Shown in pieces: positions 21,001-27,764 of a stretch of 64,000 nt of DNA (the stretch's first letter is position 1; each line of letters begins with the position of its first letter). The stretch covers positions 3,658,001 through 3,722,000 of the forward strand of contig NZ_CP019431.1 of the NCBI RefSeq assembly GCF_009866765.1, written 5' to 3'. The translations under genes were made by a program, and so were the position numbers. Source of the DNA: Pseudomonas sp. S35 (GTDB taxonomy: Bacteria; Pseudomonadota; Gammaproteobacteria; Pseudomonadales; Pseudomonadaceae). Under the pieces are notes generated by a model. The model saw only the letters and a list, made by a program, of their open reading frames with translations. It had not been told where the DNA came from and did not search any database.

Positions 21001-21965
21001 TTCAGTTGCGCAACGGTATAGCGCTTGAGTGGATGCTCCGGATCGCTGGGCACGTACAGAATCAAGTCGTCGGAGTAGCGGTACTTCGCGCATATGGAGA
21101 ACAGTACACATCCCGTCATCCGCAGCTTCATCAAACTCAGGTCGCGAAACCACACGGGGCGCCCCTCCAGCCACGGATGAACTTCACCGTCAATGACGGA
21201 GAGGATCATGCTGTAGTCGGCAGGCTCAATGTCTTTTTTCAACAATGCCAACTCAGCGGCCGCACGCAGCGCGTCTTTGTGAGCCGCCACGAAGGTGCGG
21301 CGAAGCGCCTGTTCAGACACGGTGGCGGCTGGGTACAAATACCCTTTGAGGTAAGCCTGGTACTTCGCGCCGATATCCAGTGAGCGGCACAAGCCGGTGA
21401 ATTGCGCCACGGTCAGCGAGGTGCTGATGGCTTCGAACGCCCCCGGCTGGGCTGTTTCAACGACGAACCCCGAGGATGAATGGAACGCGCTGGCGGCACA
21501 CTCGGCTGCCTCAAAGTTATGCAGCGCCGCCTGTAGCAAGGGCATTTTCAGCCATTCAAACGATGAAACCTCAACCTCCAGAATCCCGAATTTCAGTGGC
21601 TTCTTCAGGTGGATGAACGTTTTATCGACATCCAGCGTGATGCTGAATTGGTCCTTGAGTGCGCTGACCAGTAATGGCCTGGCAAAGGCATCGATTGCGA
21701 GGAAATCCACCGTCGCCTTATCCATCGCCGCCTGGGAAGTGACACAGGCGCTGGTCGCCTTACCCAGCGCTTGGCGCTGGGCCGGTGTGGCGCGCTTGTA
21801 CCAATCGGGCACGTCCATAGAGGTCGATTTGAGCGCCCCCAGTCTTGCTGGTGTTGCGCCGATCAACCATTGCGGAATGACCTTTTTGAGGTATGCGTGG
21901 TGAATACTCGCACTGACACGCGGCGGCATCTCTGCAACAGGGGAAGAGAAACTGGTTTCGGACAT
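15006..21965 (-). CDS. Giant toxin-like LRR protein with C-terminal NEL E3 ubiquitin ligase domain
   Basis: This is a 2319-aa protein. The order of parts is as follows. (1) An N-terminal region (about 1-460) of the type I associate with DUF6543/dermonecrotic-toxin-like Pseudomonas proteins. (2) A hydrophobic hairpin (about 468-548, LLNIGMLVLGGVSMFVPGLG and LAVMALMAGAGKGLGKLLA). (3) A long helical middle. (4) Three leucine-rich-repeat blocks (about 1165-1345, 1473-1658, 1807-1975), each preceded by a helical leader ending in A-x-x-I-x-x-x-W (AERIMAAWREGF, AEKIRQCWYRAQ, ADRILACWRQGL). (5) An acidic hinge. (6) A NEL domain (about 2030-2319) with ETCGDGR, where Cys2125 and Asp2127 form the C-x-D active site of IpaH/SspH-type ligases. 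It has no signal peptide. The predicted role is ubiquitylation of host proteins after delivery into a eukaryotic cell. The secretion route is not visible. It is a single gene, divergent from the DUF2970 gene. Confidence 0.93.
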   Translation of the reverse strand: MSETSFSSPVAEMPPRVSASIHHAYLKKVIPQWLIGATPARLGALKSTSMDVPDWYKRATPAQRQALGKATSACVTSQAAMDKATVDFLAIDAFARPLLVSALKDQFSITLDVDKTFIHLKKPLKFGILEVEVSSFEWLKMPLLQAALHNFEAAECAASAFHSSSGFVVETAQPGAFEAISTSLTVAQFTGLCRSLDIGAKYQAYLKGYLYPAATVSEQALRRTFVAAHKDALRAAAELALLKKDIEPADYSMILSVIDGEVHPWLEGRPVWFRDLSLMKLRMTGCVLFSICAKYRYSDDLILYVPSDPEHPLKRYTVAQLKAQFKRQFTAREPSSSDDDGPSAYQRFFSQFVAYADRPVYFSQFTKDAPDVPLREKITPHLSIANDLLSGLSSVGGFNELPPIARPKQVPHDDPYLDVAYMTRAGQGIWAPNVDLWGYLYDRHRDQIIANAASHAVPTAEVDARVRSRKLSTLLNIGMLVLGGVSMFVPGLGEVMMGVMAGQLLYEVFEGAIEWSEGDRKAAATHLIDVAQNLAVMALMAGAGKGLGKLLAVKAEPVVERLESVTLPNGKVSLWKPDLQSYASDVVLPDDLKPNELGEYELDGNSYILQGHRVYRKQFDPQLNRWRLLHPYDPDAYQPILQHNGKGAWRHSLERPLEWDRQTLLRRMGPDVEPFSSAQLEQIADVSGVSDDALRKMHVDHQAPPPMLAETLKQFRADREVDEMVEDIRNGRCVKGVCEYALPLLVQMPTWPEGEVLEVFRAEPLGESQRYGGESTKPSIKVSHEQLMNGQLPAQVISALDEQQLKHLLGEEAVSHPRRREQLFRDRLATFAAERKRALFESVYRNHATPDPDVERLQRHFPSLPEPAARSVLEHASAAELKALRSTGRIPLRLAQQIRVHVQQAALNRALAGLYLESMASAASDRLALHSLEQLPDWPADVRVEVRADSMAGALLDSIGSEQAPARYVLVKAGDSFQAFDQHGRVLNPKPGVGRNLFESLAAVRPQAVATEPALQQQVASYASSHREQMARLLKLRPIDSGRGPGLRLPSGRLGYLASGRGEGFADAMLISRARMIYPNLSDEQASAFINQLLHGGKTDQQVMHLLNNRRREFDALAADLSRWIAGDQGSRPYGMPSRRIIAERIMAAWREGFDRDLAPATELDLRDADRLAPWEADFSHVRALSVHSEQLLGEEGNDLLARFPGVKRLNITVQEVHLPALRQQLASLSTITELSLDAADVADGSTLFDALHTMPQLQALYLLDWHQPLDLSSLAQLRVLKVRGRMSSWPAGVFDLPQLEALDLRGTAVNTLPEPLFEASEQLLRGLNLDWSQLEPPAFIRIYEHLNSRLPHQIATAKWSEAYCHARLQRLMPTDFTFADAALEQFKTQGFSGRALLDRVADLLQEHAVFNQHMEEWQNRVVQVDRRQVDLYVRKRAAEKIRQCWYRAQRARYAPVEPVPGPSWRTPVLDDVLDLADGPLGDLPSLSGISFDHVRYLDLTGARLATDSVDAFLGRFPNLMRLNLNGNRLTQLPSALDGLVRLEHLQLSRNELSVTPSVQRRLNRLSALTRLDLSYNRVEALDVQQLPALQDLNLSHTAIRTWPSGSLALPSLLRLNLSHSAITEIPEALFNGHEQLLASLQLQGCRLTPAAIQALERTPFELPGGIARARLREGRTGDAPEFFPSEVADDPDLLLPLPLEAPDGDSPTSPALRLQRLDPELTTGEAIRRIDELREQGLGALEMEARLDEWHNTHRQLVASLNDWIDVRAYREGDDWITAVQRRRAADRILACWRQGLHAPVAAGPFELDISQLDIGDLPQLPVALDRVGTLNVSSTRMTAQNSNGFFRSFTRLEHLMINGNALVALPESLSQCESITRLDAHYNDFRDSGSLHAQLTRFRHLEQLDLGNNTLATFSVTGLDRLHTLDLRGNLLDEWPEGVLEAPALTRLNLSNNQIDTIPGDALLPAYDRLIAGTDVSDNLLLEEDFRRLRDHLEETGRGLGFSLEEIDRSLEGYVLTDDESEGSSDDEAHPGDETLEEQKPRWFDGVAADSEKHQVWERLTAEEGGADFFNVLSQLRHTEDFVRDRGDLVRRVWQVLQAANDSEPLRDELFSLARTLRVRETCGDGRILLFNDLEIKAYEFEALKSVEPEHKGRELLKLSRGLFRLGKVEDIARAAIQRRPRIDPAEIRLAYRIGLAERLGLPRQPKSMIYANLAQVTARDLDEAYVAILQAQGQPEFVEQLLGRSYWMDYLEEQYADEFTQLQQRFEAGSEALEEQYPDFDAAYFKALETLDTTRKTERRQLALRLSRQELGQPPA

Positions 21966-22100
21966 GGTGTCGCTCCTGAGTCATGGAGCGCTCATCACAC
22001 TAGAGTCAGCCGGTGTATCTGCGGTAAGCAAATATCCCACGCAGCCTAAAATTGACTACCCTCAGACCAGAGCACGTTGATGTCACTGCATGAGGGCAAC

Positions 22101-22316
22101 ATGAACGATTCCAACAACAAGCCGCCCACCTTCTGGCAAATGCTCCACAGCGTGGTGGCGGCGGCCTTTGGCGTGCAAAGCGGGAAAAACCGCGCCCGCG
22201 ACTTTACCCACGGCAAGCCCAGCCACTTTGTAGTCCTGGGCATTCTGTTCACGGCGGTGTTTGCCTTGACCTTGTTCGGTATCGTCAAGCTGGTGCTGCA
22301 CCTGGCAGGCGTCTAG
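22101..22316 (+). CDS. DUF2970 family small membrane protein
   Basis: This is a 71-aa protein with the DUF2970 pattern: a short hydrophilic N-terminus, FWQMLHSVVAAAFGVQSGKN, then RDFTHGKPSHF, then one hydrophobic segment (VVLGILFTAVFALTLFGIVK). The ATG at 22101 has GAGGG 5 bases upstream, so the longer frame from 22077 is not used. Function is unknown in the family; it is inner-membrane by prediction. Its stop overlaps the stop of the converging binding-protein gene by 4 bases. Confidence 0.88.
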   Translation: MNDSNNKPPTFWQMLHSVVAAAFGVQSGKNRARDFTHGKPSHFVVLGILFTAVFALTLFGIVKLVLHLAGV

Positions 22317-23380
22317 TTCAGCAGCAAACCCAGGCTGAACGGGTAACGGTAGGACGCAGACTTGCCTTGCGCCGACAGTGCACGAAAGTTCACCGCGCGC
22401 GCAGGCCCCAACAAACGACGCGCCTGCGCGGCATCGATCAACTGGAATAACGCCTGCGGACGGTCACGCTGAGCAAAGGCGCCGATATCCAGCCCCTTGG
22501 CATCATCATGAATCAGCACCATAGCCCACCCACCCACGGTGAAATGCCCGGCAACCAGGCTCGACAAACGCCCGTCCAGACGTGCCTGCAAGATCTCGGG
22601 TGAGCTGTTGACTGCACTGAACAACACATCCCTGCCCGGTGATCGCCCCACGTCCCGCAGTGCCTGCATGGCACCCAGCGCCATCTGGTCATTGGCCGAC
22701 CAGACCAACGCCGTATTGGGGTAGCGCCTGAACAACAGCGTCGCTTGCTCAAAGGCACGCTCACGGCTCCACTCTCCATAGACCAACTGACGCAGGCGCA
22801 CCTCAGGATGCTCGGCCAGCGCACGGCGCATGCCCCGCTCGCGCAACTGCGCCACCGGGGTGGTCTTGACGCCGGAAAACGCCAACAGGTCCAGGGATTG
22901 GCCAGGCGCAACAGGCCCGTGGTGACGCAACATGTCGATGAGCATCAAATAGCCGGCCTGTTCGTCATCGGCGATGAGCGTACCGATCATATTGATGTCG
23001 CTGCGCGCTCCCAACATGCGCCTCTGGTCTGGGGTCAGCGCGCTGCTCAACACCAGCAACTTCACCCCACTGCCCTGGGCCAAACGCAGGATCTGCGGTG
23101 CCACGTATTGCTCGTTGACCAACACCAGGTAATCGGGTCGCTGGCTGCCTTGAAGCGCTTGGCGCGCCTGGGCCAGGGTGTTTTGGCTGTCGCGCTCGGA
23201 ATAACGCACGCGCAAATCCAGGCCGAGGTCCTTGGCCGCAGCCTGCATGAATTGCGTGTAGCTGACCCAGAAGGTTTCTGTCGACAGGCCGGGGTTGAGA
23301 AACACCACGGATGTCGCCTGGGCCATTGCCCCGTACGCCATCCCCCCCAGCCACACACACGCAGTCAGAACCTTCAACAT
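22313..23380 (-). CDS. Periplasmic substrate-binding protein, type 1 fold (sugar-like)
   Basis: This is a 355-aa protein with a signal peptide at the preferred ATG 23380 (MLKVLTACVWLGGMAYGAMA). The body has the periplasmic binding protein type 1 layout of LacI/ribose-binding relatives: VVFLNPGLSTETFWVSY near the N-terminus, DYLVLVNEQ, and LVWSANDQMALGAMQAL, where the N-D-x-x-A segment is the usual ligand-contact and hinge region. No permease or ATPase gene lies next to it. It may therefore be a stand-alone sensor partner or use a distant transporter. The ligand cannot be read from sequence. The frame extends upstream to 23449, but the signal peptide decides the start. Confidence 0.82.
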   Translation of the reverse strand: MLKVLTACVWLGGMAYGAMAQATSVVFLNPGLSTETFWVSYTQFMQAAAKDLGLDLRVRYSERDSQNTLAQARQALQGSQRPDYLVLVNEQYVAPQILRLAQGSGVKLLVLSSALTPDQRRMLGARSDINMIGTLIADDEQAGYLMLIDMLRHHGPVAPGQSLDLLAFSGVKTTPVAQLRERGMRRALAEHPEVRLRQLVYGEWSRERAFEQATLLFRRYPNTALVWSANDQMALGAMQALRDVGRSPGRDVLFSAVNSSPEILQARLDGRLSSLVAGHFTVGGWAMVLIHDDAKGLDIGAFAQRDRPQALFQLIDAAQARRLLGPARAVNFRALSAQGKSASYRYPFSLGLLLN

Positions 23381-23455
23381 GGTTGTTCGAGCCTTGAATA
23401 TAGGCCGCCATGATACTGGCAGCGCCCCCTTCAATCGAGGCTCAATCAACGTTCT

Positions 23456-23569
23456 TTACTGATGGCTGACCCAGAACACGGCGGTTCCCACCACCAGGAT
23501 GATCAGGAACAGAATGGCCCAGGCATCCACGGTACTGTCGGGTTTACGGGCTTTTGTCGGATGGCTCAT
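23456..23569 (-). CDS. 37-aa single-span membrane peptide
   Basis: A small ORF encodes 37 residues: a charged N-terminus (MSHPTKARKPDSTVDAW), one hydrophobic helix (AILFLIILVVGTAVFWV) and SHQ. It has a good AGAGGCG ribosome binding site 6 bases before the ATG at 23569, Pseudomonas-like codons, and no overlap with other genes. It lies 75 bases upstream of the binding-protein start on the same strand. It probably is a real inner-membrane small protein with the N-terminus in the cytoplasm. No function known to me. Confidence 0.75.
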   Translation of the reverse strand: MSHPTKARKPDSTVDAWAILFLIILVVGTAVFWVSHQ

Positions 23570-23687
23570 CGCATCGCCTCTTGTCGGTTTTATAGGTGAT
23601 TGCATTCAGACACGAGCACAGTAAAGTTGATGATTGCCCGCATGACAAATGTGGGTATCCCGATAACCGTTCTCATTAGGCGTTTTG

Positions 23688-23708
23688 GTTATTTCCATAT
23701 ACCTAAAC
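23688..23708. promoter_or_regulatory. Possible CysB-type element upstream of cysI
   Basis: GGTTATTTCCATATACCTAA lies about 95 bases before cysI in a short AT-rich patch within a GC-rich gap. TTTCCATATACC-like sequences are frequent in front of sulfur-assimilation genes in Pseudomonas, which suggests CysB control. This is recollection plus position, not a verified site. Confidence 0.3.
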
Positions 23709-23802
23709 ATCACTTTTGCGCATAAACGCAAACTGGTATCGTGCGCCGGCTCCGTTGGGAGTGCGCGGCCGTGCGCGCAGATTTGCCGAGAACAGGACCT
23801 AT

Positions 23803-25461
23803 ATGTACGTATACGACGAATACGATCAGCGCATCATCGAGGACCGCGTCAAGCAGTTCCGTGATCAGACCCGACGCTACCTAGCAGGTGAACTGAGCGA
23901 AGAAGAGTTCCGCCCTCTGCGCCTGCAAAATGGCCTTTATGTTCAGCGCTTTGCGCCGATGCTGCGGGTGGCTGTGCCTTACGGCCAGTTGACTTCGCGC
24001 CAGATGCGCATGATGGGCAAGATTGCCCGCGACTTCGACAAAGGCTACGCCCACATCAGTACCCGCCAGAACGTGCAGTTCAACTGGCCGGCGCTGGAAG
24101 ATGTGCCGGACATCCTGGCTGAACTGGCCACCGTGCAGATGCACGCCATTCAGACCAGCGGTAACTGCCTGCGCAACGTGACCACCGACCAATTTGCTGG
24201 CGTTGCCGCCGATGAGTTGATCGACCCACGCCCCTGGTGCGAAATCGTCCGTCAGTGGACCACGTTCCACCCGGAATTCGCCTACCTGCCGCGCAAGTTC
24301 AAGATCGCCATCAACGGCTCGACCTCGGACCGTGCGGCCATTGAAGTCCACGACATTGGCCTGGAGCCGGTGTACAACGCCGCTGGCGAGTTGGGCTTCC
24401 GTGTGCTGGTGGGTGGCGGCCTGGGCCGTACGCCGGTGGTCGGCGCGTTTATCAACGAGTTCCTGCCGTGGCAGGACCTGTTGAGCTACCTCGACGCCAT
24501 CCTGCGGGTCTACAACCGTTATGGCCGTCGTGACAACAAGTACAAGGCCCGGATCAAGATCCTGGTCAAGGCGCTGACCCCTGAGGTGTTCGCCCAGAAA
24601 GTCGACGCCGAGATGGAACACCTGCGCGGCGGCCAGACCACCCTGACCGAAGCCGAAGTGCACCGTGTTGCCAAGCATTTCGTCGACCCTGAGTACAAGG
24701 CCCTGGCCAACCAGGACGCCGAAATCGCCGAGCTCGACCAGCAGCACCCAGGCTTTGCCCGCTGGCGTGGCCGCAATACCCTGGCGCACAAGAAGCCGGG
24801 CTATGTGGCCGTGACCCTGTCGCTCAAGCCCACCGGTGTGGCCCCAGGCGATATCACCGACAAGCAGCTCGACGCCGTCGCCGACCTGGCCGACCGCTAC
24901 AGCTTCGGCCAACTGCGCACCTCCCACGAGCAGAACATCATCCTCGCGGACGTGGAGCAGAGCCAACTGTTCACCCTGTGGGGCGAACTGCGCGAAGGCG
25001 GTTTCGCCACGCCGAACATCGGCCTGCTGACCGACATCATCTGCTGCCCGGGTGGCGATTTCTGCTCCCTGGCCAACGCCAAGTCGATCCCGATCGCCGA
25101 ATCGATCCAGCGCCGTTTCGACGACCTGGACTACCTGTTCGACATCGGCGAGCTGGACCTGAACATTTCCGGTTGCATGAACGCCTGTGGTCACCACCAC
25201 GTCGGCCACATCGGCATTCTGGGCGTGGACAAGAAAGGCGAAGAATTCTACCAAGTGTCCCTGGGTGGCAGCGCCAGCCGCGATGCGAGCCTGGGCAAGA
25301 TCCTCGGCCCGTCCTTCGCCCAGGAAGCCATGCCCGAGGTGATCGGCAAACTGATCGATGTGTACATCGAACAGCGCACCGAAGATGAGCGTTTCATCGA
25401 CACCTACCAGCGCATTGGCATTGACCTGTTCAAGGAGCGCGTCTATGCAGCGAATCATTAA
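23803..25461 (+). CDS. cysI: Sulfite reductase hemoprotein (CysI, ferredoxin-type)
   Basis: This 552-aa siroheme/4Fe-4S enzyme reduces sulfite to sulfide for cysteine synthesis. The cluster/siroheme cysteines are seen as CCPGGDFC (Cys415, Cys421) and GCMNACGHH (Cys458, Cys462), the usual C-x5-C and C-x3-C pattern. Two ferrodoxin-like half domains flank them, with STRQNVQFNW in the first and TSHEQNI in the second. The ATG at 23803 follows AACAGGACC; the longer frame from 23716 lacks a ribosome binding site. It overlaps the DUF934 gene by 17 bases, the same pair as PA1838-PA1837 of P. aeruginosa. Confidence 0.95.
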   Translation: MYVYDEYDQRIIEDRVKQFRDQTRRYLAGELSEEEFRPLRLQNGLYVQRFAPMLRVAVPYGQLTSRQMRMMGKIARDFDKGYAHISTRQNVQFNWPALEDVPDILAELATVQMHAIQTSGNCLRNVTTDQFAGVAADELIDPRPWCEIVRQWTTFHPEFAYLPRKFKIAINGSTSDRAAIEVHDIGLEPVYNAAGELGFRVLVGGGLGRTPVVGAFINEFLPWQDLLSYLDAILRVYNRYGRRDNKYKARIKILVKALTPEVFAQKVDAEMEHLRGGQTTLTEAEVHRVAKHFVDPEYKALANQDAEIAELDQQHPGFARWRGRNTLAHKKPGYVAVTLSLKPTGVAPGDITDKQLDAVADLADRYSFGQLRTSHEQNIILADVEQSQLFTLWGELREGGFATPNIGLLTDIICCPGGDFCSLANAKSIPIAESIQRRFDDLDYLFDIGELDLNISGCMNACGHHHVGHIGILGVDKKGEEFYQVSLGGSASRDASLGKILGPSFAQEAMPEVIGKLIDVYIEQRTEDERFIDTYQRIGIDLFKERVYAANH

Positions 25462-25939
25462 GAACAACGAAGTCCTCGACGAAACCTGGCACTTGCTGCC
25501 CAAGGACGCGAGCTTCGACGGCATCTCCAACTGCGACGACCTGATCGTGCCGCTGGCCCTGTGGCGCGAACACGGCCACGCCCTCAAGGCCCGCGACGGC
25601 GGCCTGGGTGTGTGGCTGGACGCCGATGAAGAAGCCGAAGAAATCGGCGCCGACGTGGAGCACTTCCAGGTCATCGCCCTGAACTTCCCGGCCTTCACCG
25701 ACGGTCGCAATTACTCCAACGCCCGCTTGCTGCGTGACCGTTACGGCTACAAAGGTGAGCTGCGGGCGATTGGCGATGTGCTGCGCGACCAGTTGTTCTA
25801 CCTGCGCCGTTGCGGGTTCGATGCCTTCGCGCTGCGCGCAGACAAAGACCCGTACGAAGCATTGGAAAGCCTCAAGGACTTCTCGGTGACGTACCAGGCC
25901 GCAACCGATGAGCCGTTGCCGCTGTTTCGCCGGCGTTAA
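25445..25939 (+). CDS. DUF934 family protein, sulfite reductase partner
   Basis: This is a 164-aa protein of the DUF934 family, which is almost always encoded next to assimilatory sulfite or nitrite/sulfite reductases. It begins inside the cysI 3' end (17-base overlap), indicating coupled translation. Recognisable segments are FPAFTDGRNYSNARLLRDR and GDVLRDQLFYLRRCGFDAF, the core of the family. It is cytoplasmic, and its biochemical role is not established; an electron-transfer or assembly role for CysI is the usual guess. It is followed by a strong terminator. Confidence 0.93.
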   Translation: MQRIIKNNEVLDETWHLLPKDASFDGISNCDDLIVPLALWREHGHALKARDGGLGVWLDADEEAEEIGADVEHFQVIALNFPAFTDGRNYSNARLLRDRYGYKGELRAIGDVLRDQLFYLRRCGFDAFALRADKDPYEALESLKDFSVTYQAATDEPLPLFRRR

Positions 25940-25952
25940 ATCTGCGGACATG

Positions 25953-25980
25953 AAAAGCCCTGGCATGCCAGGGCTTTTTT
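25953..25980 (+). terminator. Rho-independent terminator after cysI-DUF934
   Basis: AAAAGCCCTGG CATG CCAGGGCTTTTTT: a 10-base perfect stem followed by T6 and preceded by A4. It lies between the converging DUF934 and MerR genes and can serve both. Confidence 0.93.
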
Positions 25981-26383
25981 ATGGTTGAAGTTTTATCGAC
26001 GCCAGTACCTGCTTCTGCCCCATGGAGCATGGCACGCCTTCCGGCTGCGCCCGCACGGCCTCGATCACCTCCAGCAACTGCGCTTTGCTGTGGGCCAATT
26101 GCGCTTGCATCACTTCGATCTGTGTCACTTTGCGCTCCAGGGCCTCGATCAACTCGTCGCGCTTGTGCTCTCCCGGCGCGGGCATCAGTGCCTTGAGTTC
26201 CTGCAAGGTAAACCCGGCCTGCTGCGCACTCTGAATCAATTGCAGGGTCTGCAACGCCTCTGGCGCATAACGCCGGTATCCGTTGGACTGGCGTCCGACC
26301 TGACTGATCAACCCTTCGCTCTCGTAAAAACGAATGCGTGAAGCGGCCAGACCGCTCTGTTTTGCCAGCTCACCAATATTCAT
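25979..26383 (-). CDS. MerR family transcriptional regulator
   Basis: This is a 134-aa MerR-type regulator with the winged helix-turn-helix MNIGELAKQSGLAASRIRFYE at the N-terminus, then YRRYAPEALQTLQLIQSAQ and a coiled-coil dimer helix. The C-terminal part has a single cysteine (PCSMG). It does not show the paired-cysteine metal loop of CueR/ZntR, so the inducer is probably not a soft metal in that manner. The ATG at 26383 is chosen over the GTG at 26386. It is divergent from the flavin oxidoreductase gene across a 71-base gap that contains a 19-bp-spacer promoter, so the oxidoreductase is its likely target. Confidence 0.93.
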   Translation of the reverse strand: MNIGELAKQSGLAASRIRFYESEGLISQVGRQSNGYRRYAPEALQTLQLIQSAQQAGFTLQELKALMPAPGEHKRDELIEALERKVTQIEVMQAQLAHSKAQLLEVIEAVRAQPEGVPCSMGQKQVLASIKLQP

Positions 26384-26395
26384 CACAACGCCTGC

Positions 26396-26426
26396 TTGAC
26401 ATTAAAGTTAACTTTAAGCTTAGCCT
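26396..26426 (+). promoter_or_regulatory. MerR-type promoter with 19-bp spacer and 16-bp palindrome
   Basis: The -35 is TTGACA (26396-26401) and the -10 is TAGCCT (26421-26426), with a 19-base spacer, the unusual spacing that MerR activators correct by twisting DNA. The spacer contains the perfect palindrome TTAAAGTTAACTTTAA (26402-26417). It points at the flavin oxidoreductase gene. Confidence 0.82.
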
Positions 26427-26454
26427 GAGCCCTCCCCCGCTCAGGAGTCAACTC

Positions 26455-27687
26455 ATGTCACCTTTTGAAGCCCTGCAACTGCCCAACGGCCAAATCATCG
26501 CCAATCGCATCGCCAAGGCTGCGATGGAAGAGAACATGGCCGATATCAACCAAGCGCCGTCCCGCGAATTGAAGCAGTTGTACAAGGCCTGGGCTGAAGG
26601 CGAACCCGGCCTGCTGCTGACCGGCAACGTGATGATCGACCGCCACGCCATGACCGGCCCCGGCGGCGTGGCCCTGGAAAACGAGGAGCACCTGGACAGC
26701 TTTCGCGAATGGGCCGATGTAGCCCGTAACAAGGGCGTGCACTTCTGGATGCAGCTCAGCCATCCAGGGCGCCAGACCATGGCCAATCTCGGCCAACAAG
26801 CCTTGGCACCGTCTGCCATTGCGCTGGACCTGGGCAGCTTTTCCAAGATGTTCGCCACGCCAAAAGCGATGAGCGAAGACGATATTCAGGACGTGATCCG
26901 GCGCTTCGCAACCAGCGCACGCCTGGCCGAGAAAGCTGGCTTTACCGGGGTGCAGATCCACGGCGCCCACGGCTATTTGTTGAGTCAATTTCTCTCACCC
27001 TTGAGCAACCACCGCAGCGACCGTTGGGGCGGCTCGCTGGAAAATCGCGCACGCCTGCTGCTGGAAGTGATTCACGCCGTGCGCGCCAGTGTCAGCCCGT
27101 CGTTTTGCGTGGCGGTCAAACTCAACTCGGCGGATTTCCAGCGTGGCGGCTTCGATGAAACCGATGCGCGCGCGGTGGTCGAAATGCTCAACCCGTTGCC
27201 CATCGACTTGCTGGAATTGTCCGGTGGCAGCTACGAAGCACCCGCCATGCAAGGCGAAGCGCGGGATGGACGCACCCTGGCCCGTGAGGCGTATTTCCTA
27301 GAATTTGCCGCAGAAATGGCCAGCGTCGCCACCATGCCCGTCATGGTCACCGGTGGCATTCGCCGACTGCCTATCGTGAAGCAGGTACTGGACAGCGGCG
27401 TCGCCATGGCCGGTATCGCCACCGCCCTGACCCTGGAACCACAATTGATCAAGCATTGGCGCGAAGGACGCGACCTCAACCCGCAACTCAAACCGATCGA
27501 TTGGAAGCGCAAGCCCCTGGCCTCACTCGCTACGCTCGCGGTGGTGCGCGACCAGATGCGCCGCCTCAGCCGTGGTCGTCTGCCCAACCCCAAGGTTATC
27601 CCCTGGCTGGCCCTGGCGTGTGACCAATGGTTTATCGCTCGGCGCACTCGGCAGTACCGTGCGGCCATGACGCAGTCTTCACATTAA
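26455..27687 (+). CDS. NADH:flavin oxidoreductase, Old Yellow Enzyme family
   Basis: This is a 410-aa FMN-dependent TIM-barrel oxidoreductase. It shows the OYE core pattern HGAHGYLLSQFLSP, with SNHRSDRWGGSLENRARL and MVTGGIRR for phosphate binding. It probably reduces activated double bonds of electrophilic compounds or quinones with NAD(P)H. The substrate is not readable. The ATG at 26455 follows CAGGAG. The divergent MerR gene and the palindromic promoter between them indicate induction by a small molecule, perhaps an electrophile. Confidence 0.93.
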   Translation: MSPFEALQLPNGQIIANRIAKAAMEENMADINQAPSRELKQLYKAWAEGEPGLLLTGNVMIDRHAMTGPGGVALENEEHLDSFREWADVARNKGVHFWMQLSHPGRQTMANLGQQALAPSAIALDLGSFSKMFATPKAMSEDDIQDVIRRFATSARLAEKAGFTGVQIHGAHGYLLSQFLSPLSNHRSDRWGGSLENRARLLLEVIHAVRASVSPSFCVAVKLNSADFQRGGFDETDARAVVEMLNPLPIDLLELSGGSYEAPAMQGEARDGRTLAREAYFLEFAAEMASVATMPVMVTGGIRRLPIVKQVLDSGVAMAGIATALTLEPQLIKHWREGRDLNPQLKPIDWKRKPLASLATLAVVRDQMRRLSRGRLPNPKVIPWLALACDQWFIARRTRQYRAAMTQSSH

Positions 27688-27764
27688 AGACGGAGCATTC
27701 GCCGTGATCGAGCTGTCCCCTATTGATCAGCAGTTTTTAACCTCACTGACGATTGGAGTGCTTC

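Noticed and set aside
23881..25710. 609-codon open frame on the minus strand
   Set aside because: Antisense to cysI and the DUF934 gene, whose cluster cysteines and family motifs are intact on the plus strand.
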